NCBI GenBank assembly: GCA_022843145.1
Contig: JALHOF010000002.1
Location: 215,092-279,091, forward strand
Direction: 5' to 3'
Length of the DNA stretch: 64,000 nt
Source: Hyphomicrobium sp.
Lineage (GTDB): Bacteria; Pseudomonadota; Alphaproteobacteria; Rhizobiales; Hyphomicrobiaceae
Under the pieces are notes generated by a model. The model ran no database searches, was not told where the DNA came from, and saw nothing but the letters and a program-made list of their open reading frames with translations. Shown piece after piece: positions 60,015-64,000 of the stretch (position 1 is the stretch's first letter; each line of letters opens with the position of its first letter). The position numbers and the translations under genes are program-made.

Positions 60015-60314
60015 ATGACAAAGTATCCCCTCTACTATGAGGAGGCCGCGCATATTGTGCGTGTTCTCACCGACTGCGGCATTCGCCTGAACCCGGTGGT
60101 GCCCCCACACACGATTCTGCTTGTGGTCGCTGACGAGCTCGAGATGCTTGTCGGGACTAACCCTTCTCATGCTGCGGCGGGTGCTTGCCTCGTGCACGGG
60201 CTGGCCCCGGAAGAAATCGACGCTGCGCGACGGCGAAAGCTCAACGCCATCGCCGGAACGCTTATTGGCAACTTCTTGCTCTCCTGCAGAAGGCCGGCAG
60301 ATGCTCATAGGTGA
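60015..60314 (+). CDS. Small hypothetical protein upstream of rep
   Basis: A 99-residue soluble protein from ATG 60015 (MTKYPLYYEEAAHIVRVLTDCGIRLNPVVPP) with a hydrophobic helix (LLVVADELEMLVG) and HGLAPEEIDAARRRKLNAIAGTLIGNFLL. No family recognised. Its end overlaps the first minus-strand iteron-like repeat. It may be a copy-control or accessory gene for the replicon. Confidence 0.5.
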   Translation: MTKYPLYYEEAAHIVRVLTDCGIRLNPVVPPHTILLVVADELEMLVGTNPSHAAAGACLVHGLAPEEIDAARRRKLNAIAGTLIGNFLLSCRRPADAHR

Positions 60315-60387
60315 GAAACAGGGCGGGCGCGGAGTCGCCCCCCGAAATCCCTCAGGTTCGCAGATGCCTAAAGTGAGAGATTGGGCG
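60309..60387 (-). repeat. Two upstream iteron-like 17-mers (minus orientation)
   Basis: Copies CGCCCTGTTTCTCACCT (60309-60325) and CGCCCAATCTCTCACTT (60371-60387) are read on the minus strand. They match the plus-strand array downstream of the rep gene. A separate pair of CACTTGTGAAC repeats lies at 60435-60445 and 60458-60468, directly before and across the rep start, and may be the initiator's autorepression operator. Confidence 0.65.
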
Positions 60388-60461
60388 AGATGGGAGTGAG
60401 ATTCCGGAAATGTGAATTCACTTGTTGACGGCCTCACTTGTGAACGGGCACGCTCGCACTT

Positions 60462-61370
60462 GTGAACTCACGGACGATCGACACCACAACCTCCCCTGAC
60501 GGCTTCGAAGAGATCGAAAAGGCCAAGTTGCCGAGCCGTCTGCGCGCGACGGACATGAAGGTTACGGGTGAGCCGCTCGATCCCACCAACATCGGCCGTA
60601 TCATCAAACCGCGCGAGCTGGTCGACATCATCGAGCTCACGCCGCTCAACCGCTCCGAAACCATCCTCTACAATCAGCTGCTGGCCAACGCGTGGAATAA
60701 CATCCGGACGCAGCCGATCCATAAGGTACTGAAAGCATCCTTGCGCGGCACCCACGAAAGCAACGACCGGCTTGAGTTGGCCTTCGATAAGCTGATGGGC
60801 GCATGGGCCAAGATCCGCGCACGGGACCCGCAATCAAATGAAATGGCAACCTTCCGCGTCCACCTGCTTGGCACGAACAAGGAAGAGGATCGCGACGACG
60901 GTTACTTCTATTACACATTCCCGCCTGACCTGCTTGCCGTCATCCAGCAGAGCAAGGCCTGGGCCACGATCAAGTCTCACATCATGTATGCGCTACGCTC
61001 GAAGTACTCGATCCGTCTCTACGAGATGGTCGAGCGGCGTATCGGCCTCATGAAGCAGTACGAGGATTTTAGTGTCGACGAATTCCGCGCCTTGCTCGGC
61101 GTGCCGGAAGGCAAGCTTGATCGCTTCGCCGACTTCAACAAACACTGCCTCAAGCCCGCCCTCGCCGAGGTCAATCAGCTGACCGATTTCACCGTCGAGG
61201 TCATGGCCGTCAAGAAAGGCCGTACTGTCGAAAAGCTGCGCCTCGCCTGGTTCAAGAAATCGCCAGCCCAATTGCGCGCCGCACACGATGAGCGCGAAAA
61301 GAGCCGCATCGGCCGACAGGCACGTTGGCATGGCTCCGTCGAAGTCATTACCTTCGATGCGGAAGCATGA
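60462..61370 (+). CDS. Plasmid replication initiator (Rep_3/RepB family)
   Basis: A 302-residue initiator with two winged-helix domains. WH1: IIELTPLNRSETILYNQLLANAW...; WH2: IKSHIMYALRSKYSIRLYEMVERRIGLMKQYEDFSVDEFRALLGVPEGKLDRFADFNKHCLKPALAEVNQLTDFTV, the most conserved part of Rep_3 initiators. Such proteins bind iterons and open the origin. The start is GTG 60462 within repeats; ATG 60555 is an alternative. An iteron array follows within 16 bp of the stop, so the element can probably replicate as an episome. Confidence 0.88.
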   Translation: MNSRTIDTTTSPDGFEEIEKAKLPSRLRATDMKVTGEPLDPTNIGRIIKPRELVDIIELTPLNRSETILYNQLLANAWNNIRTQPIHKVLKASLRGTHESNDRLELAFDKLMGAWAKIRARDPQSNEMATFRVHLLGTNKEEDRDDGYFYYTFPPDLLAVIQQSKAWATIKSHIMYALRSKYSIRLYEMVERRIGLMKQYEDFSVDEFRALLGVPEGKLDRFADFNKHCLKPALAEVNQLTDFTVEVMAVKKGRTVEKLRLAWFKKSPAQLRAAHDEREKSRIGRQARWHGSVEVITFDAEA

Positions 61371-61385
61371 GATTCCATAAGCTTG

Positions 61386-61539
61386 CGCCCAATATCTCAC
61401 CTGTGGACTCAGTCGATTTCGATTGCATTCATCCGCCGCCCCTTGTCTCACCGCAAAACGCCCACGGTTTCACCTATGCCGCCCGTCTCCTCCCGCGACT
61501 CCGCCCCTTTTCTCACCCATCCCGCCCATTACCTCACTT
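61386..61539 (+). repeat. Iteron array, candidate replication origin
   Basis: 17-bp direct repeats of consensus CGCCCNNTNNCTCACYT start at 61386, 61437, 61459 (degenerate), 61480 (degenerate), 61502 and 61523. The last five are spaced 22, 21, 22 and 21 bp, two helical turns, as in iteron origins. Two more copies lie at 62039-62055 and 62112-62128. The array starts right after the rep gene. Confidence 0.8.
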
Positions 61540-62184
61540 GCGGGTTACCAAGCTGCTGATCCGATGGCGCAATTCGCTCCCTGAATCTGAATTAGAATCC
61601 TTGAATAAAGAGAAGCGCTGCGACTCCGGCGCAACGACCGACAAGGTGCGGTTCGCATGCGATCACCGTGAATGGTGTGGCCGCATAGCGGCCACTAGCG
61701 AAGATCCCCTCACCCTGCGTTCACGCTCAAGCGCTCACTTCGCCGCGCCTGTAGGCCTATGGAATCCGCTGACGCGGATGACCCACGTAAGGATGGAGTT
61801 GGGGGAGTGGATCACACAAATCCCAAACGACAGGACTCGTGGATTGACCGGTGTAGGGGCTTGGCGGGTGGGAGCGCGTGTGAACCAGCCAGCGAGGCGG
61901 GCGGCGCCTTCTTCGTGGATAGGCTTTGTTTGCCTCATGGATGCACCATCCTGCGCGTGGACCGGATGGTCGGCGGGGTGCCCCGCCTTCAACCTTCGCT
62001 TGATGTGGGAGCAGTTATCGAGGCCGATGTTTTAATGTCGCCCATTTTCTCACTTGGCGCTCAGGTAGGAGTCTTCGCGACCCGCGCAAATCCGCGCGAA
62101 AAGTGAGAAGACGCCCATTCCCTCACCTTTGCCCGTCTGCAACGTTGAAGACAGGAGCTGTAGCGCCACTGGATCTGGATCTCG
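61540..62184. other. Non-coding origin-proximal region
   Basis: About 645 bp without a convincing gene; frames on both strands have random composition. It holds two further iteron-like 17-mers (62039-62055, 62112-62128). AT-rich tracts around 61590-61610 could be the unwinding element. Confidence 0.5.
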
Positions 62185-62955
62185 ATGAAAATAGCCACCT
62201 ACAACATCAACAACATCAATAAACGTTTTGATCCTCTAGCCGCATGGCTGAAGAAGGCCCGACCGGATGTGGTCTGCCTTCAGGAGCTGAAGACGACGCA
62301 GGAGACCTTTCCCGCCGACCGTCTGAAGGCCCTCGGATACGAAGCCGTGTGGCGCGGTCAACGCAGCTGGAACGGCGTGGCTATCCTCGCGCGTGGCAAA
62401 CCGCCTGTCCTGACCCACTCCAACCTGCCCGGCGACGAGAGCGATCTCCAAAGCAGGTACATCGAAGCAGCAGTCGGCGGCGTGTTAATCGGCTGCATCT
62501 ATTTGCCTAACGGCAATCCTCAGCCTGGTCCAAAATTCGACTACAAGAACGCCTGGTTCAAACGACTCATTGCGCACGCCCGGCGTCTGCAAAAAGCGAA
62601 CATCCCGGTCGTGCTCGCCGGTGACTTGAATGTCGTGCCGACTGAATTCGATATCTACGAACGCCACTCTTTTGCTGATAACGCCCTGCTCCGGCCCGAA
62701 CCTCGCAAAGCCTTTGCTCAATTGATGAAGCAGGGTTGGACCGATGCCATCAGGTCGCTGCACCCACATGACCCCAAGTTTTCCTACTGGAGCTACATGC
62801 GCAATCGTTGGCCCCGCGATGCGGGCCTGCGACTCGATTTTCTTCTCCTAAGCTCCGTTTGCAAGAAACGTCTTGTGACAGGTGACGTCGATCGCTGGGT
62901 TCGCGCACTTCCCGAGGCAAGCGACCACACGCCAGTCTGGATCAAACTCAAATGA
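62185..62955 (+). CDS. xth: Exodeoxyribonuclease III (AP endonuclease)
   Basis: A 256-residue EEP-fold nuclease that cuts abasic sites and degrades 3' ends. Landmarks: metal Glu in VCLQELKT, GVAILARG, the catalytic GDLNVVPTEFDIY, WSYMRNRWPRDAGLRLDFLLLS and the terminal SDHTPVWIKL catalytic His. Length is normal. Its last bases overlap the next gene by 4 bp. It is element cargo together with umuC, suggesting a DNA-damage module. Confidence 0.95.
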   Translation: MKIATYNINNINKRFDPLAAWLKKARPDVVCLQELKTTQETFPADRLKALGYEAVWRGQRSWNGVAILARGKPPVLTHSNLPGDESDLQSRYIEAAVGGVLIGCIYLPNGNPQPGPKFDYKNAWFKRLIAHARRLQKANIPVVLAGDLNVVPTEFDIYERHSFADNALLRPEPRKAFAQLMKQGWTDAIRSLHPHDPKFSYWSYMRNRWPRDAGLRLDFLLLSSVCKKRLVTGDVDRWVRALPEASDHTPVWIKLK

Positions 62956-63284
62956 GCCAAAAGGCAAAGTACCCGGTGACGCCTGACGGCCGCTACATCG
63001 TTGTCCGCGGCCGGCTGTGGCGGACATCCAACCCTGCCTTGCCACCGGAGCGGAAAGAACAACTCGTCCACGACCTCATGACTGCGCGTCGCGGGGTACG
63101 GGACGCGACAAGTGATGATCAGCGCAAGAATGCGCGAGCCGATGTGAACCAGGCGAAAATTGCTCTTGGCGAGCGAGGCCCGGTCTGGTGGACCGACGGA
63201 ACGCCGGACTACAACCGACATCTGGCGAAGAATACACCCTATGCCGACTGGTTCGTCGAGATCGGCGACGCCGAAGCCGAGTGA
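62952..63284 (+). CDS. Conserved small hypothetical protein
   Basis: A 110-residue basic protein (YPVTPDGRYIVVRGRLWRTSNPALPPE..., ALGERGPVWWTDGTPDYNRHLAKNTPYADWF). I recall similar proteins with RGRLWR and WWTDGxPDYNR motifs in alphaproteobacteria, of unknown function. It is translationally coupled to exonuclease III by an ATGA overlap and converges on umuC, so a role in DNA repair is plausible but unproven. Confidence 0.65.
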   Translation: MSQKAKYPVTPDGRYIVVRGRLWRTSNPALPPERKEQLVHDLMTARRGVRDATSDDQRKNARADVNQAKIALGERGPVWWTDGTPDYNRHLAKNTPYADWFVEIGDAEAE

Positions 63285-63285
63285 A

Positions 63286-64000
63286 TTATTTTACGTCCAG
63301 TAATTCGTCCCAATCCGTCGTGTAGTGCGGCGACCGCTTCTCGGATCGCAGGCTCCAGCCGCGCTCGATGCCAGAGACAGCAAGTTTGAGCTTATCGCGA
63401 CCGTACGCGGCGTTGATCGTGTCCATCGCCTGCATCAGGGCTTTGCTTCGGGGCGTGTCGGGACGACACCAGAGGTCGCTCTGCACATTGTGCGATGGGC
63501 CAAGGGCGAGCAGCGTGATGCCCGCCTTCTTATAGCGGTAGCCTGGCCGCCAGAGACGGCCGGCCGCCGCCAGGGCCGCATTGCTCAGTGTCATGGTGTC
63601 AGCAGATGCGACGGGCAGCTCAACGGTTCGCGACGCCGCGTATTGGCGATCCTCGGTCTTATACTTGTTGGTCGTTACAAATACCATCACCGCCCCTGCT
63701 ACCAGATTCTGGCGGCGCATTTTCTCGGCAGCGCGGGCGATGTGAGTGCAAATCGATTCCTCAAGCTCGCGCCGCTCGGTCACGGCCCGGCCAAAGGATC
63801 GTGATGCGAGGATCGTTTTGTTGGCGGGGTTGGTCATCGTCAGCGATTGCGTCGGCACGCCGCGTAATTCCAAAGCCATGTGCTCGACCACAACGCCCAG
63901 TCTCTCTCGCAGGAGCGAGGTATCGGCGTCCCGCAATTGCAGCGGCGTGGTGATGCCAATTTCTCCCAGCCGCGCCGCCAGCCGGTCGGCTACGCCCCAC
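63286..64000 (-). CDS. umuC: UmuC-like Y-family polymerase, C-terminal part (cut by window edge)
   Basis: The last about 238 residues of a Pol V catalytic subunit. The frame stays open through the right edge (WGVADRLAARLGEIGITTPLQLRDAD is the helix-hairpin-helix region), followed by the little-finger domain (LTMTNPANKTILASRSFGRAVTERRELEESI) and the UmuC-specific DUF4113 tail (SDLWCRPDTPRSKALMQAMDTINAAYGRDKL, RSEKRSPHYTTDWDELLDVK). The catalytic palm lies beyond 64000. umuD should lie further right. Confidence 0.93.
   Translation of the reverse strand, partial: WGVADRLAARLGEIGITTPLQLRDADTSLLRERLGVVVEHMALELRGVPTQSLTMTNPANKTILASRSFGRAVTERRELEESICTHIARAAEKMRRQNLVAGAVMVFVTTNKYKTEDRQYAASRTVELPVASADTMTLSNAALAAAGRLWRPGYRYKKAGITLLALGPSHNVQSDLWCRPDTPRSKALMQAMDTINAAYGRDKLKLAVSGIERGWSLRSEKRSPHYTTDWDELLDVK

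Larger units (their letters stand above)
57725..64000. mobile_element. Second integrative, plasmid-like element (left part; continues past the window)
   Basis: It starts at the tRNA-Ala fragment and continues through an integrase (57969), an AlpA regulator, a Rep_3 initiator with iterons, exonuclease III, a small conserved protein and umuC at the right edge. The tRNA fragment's orientation predicts that the element extends rightward and ends at an intact minus-strand tRNA-Ala(CGC). Confidence 0.8.

Noticed and set aside
61325..62035. A 236-residue ORF after the rep gene
   Set aside because: It overlaps the rep C-terminus and runs through the iteron array; composition is random, so the region is better explained as origin DNA.

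Overview
The window looks like chromosome of a GC-rich alphaproteobacterium, probably Hyphomicrobiales. The signs are the dnaJ / pyrF / trmD / rplS core genes, a GAAC-N7-GAAC (alphaproteobacterial LexA-type) box before dinB, EcfG-like promoter geometry and the iron-uptake gene set. No species is claimed. All calls come from reading the sequence; no database search was run.

Layout. (1) 1-5220 is core genome: dnaJ, an FMN reductase, pyrF, a DUF1330 protein, trmD and rplS (bL19 with an extra C-terminal helix-hairpin-helix-like domain), with three palindromic repeat elements between them. (2) 5221-5297 is tRNA-Arg(ACG). Its 3' end is the left attachment site of a ~23.2 kb integrated island (5301-28485), bounded by 49-bp direct repeats at 5252-5300 and 28486-28534, with its tyrosine integrase at the right end. 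The island holds an AlpA-like regulator, a DUF262 + HEPN pair, SOS-type dinB, a papain-like cysteine protease candidate, a complete ABC-three-component (ABC-3C) conflict system, a type I restriction HsdR remnant, a II/X-like replication protein, a ParB-like protein, a serine resolvase, and a sensor kinase / FixJ regulator / Usp / TauE stress module. (3) 28535-44712 is chromosomal again: a decayed MFS transporter, a Ser/Thr kinase-Usp fusion, an imelysin / di-heme / imelysin / DUF1513 iron cluster, hemP, and a TonB receptor-PiuC-ExbB-ExbD-TonB-hydroxyacid oxidase operon, then a CapA-like protein. (4) 44953-57513 is an ECF sigma factor locus: the sigma factor, two paralogous anti-sigma-like membrane proteins, an SLC13 permease, glycerate kinase, a secreted subtilase, a DUF6065-like protein, a MacA/MacB-like exporter and a small secreted protein ending in 18 Asn-Ser tetrads. 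Six promoters in this stretch share GGAAT-N16-CGTT with identical spacing, including the one before the sigma gene, so the locus reads as one autoregulated regulon. This is the most novel-looking system in the window. (5) 57725 to the right edge is the start of a second integrative element. It begins with a 3' fragment of tRNA-Ala(CGC), then a tyrosine integrase, a small AlpA regulator, a Rep_3-type replication initiator with a 21-22 bp-period iteron array, exonuclease III, a conserved small protein and umuC running off the edge.

Working together. The iron genes form two units. One is a receptor with its energising TonB-ExbBD complex and the PiuC dioxygenase; the other is an imelysin/di-heme periplasmic system. 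The ECF locus probably couples an envelope signal, sensed through the two anti-sigma proteins, to export (MacAB-like), a secreted protease, a secreted Asn/Ser-repeat protein and anion/glycerate metabolism. The islands add defence and DNA-damage functions.
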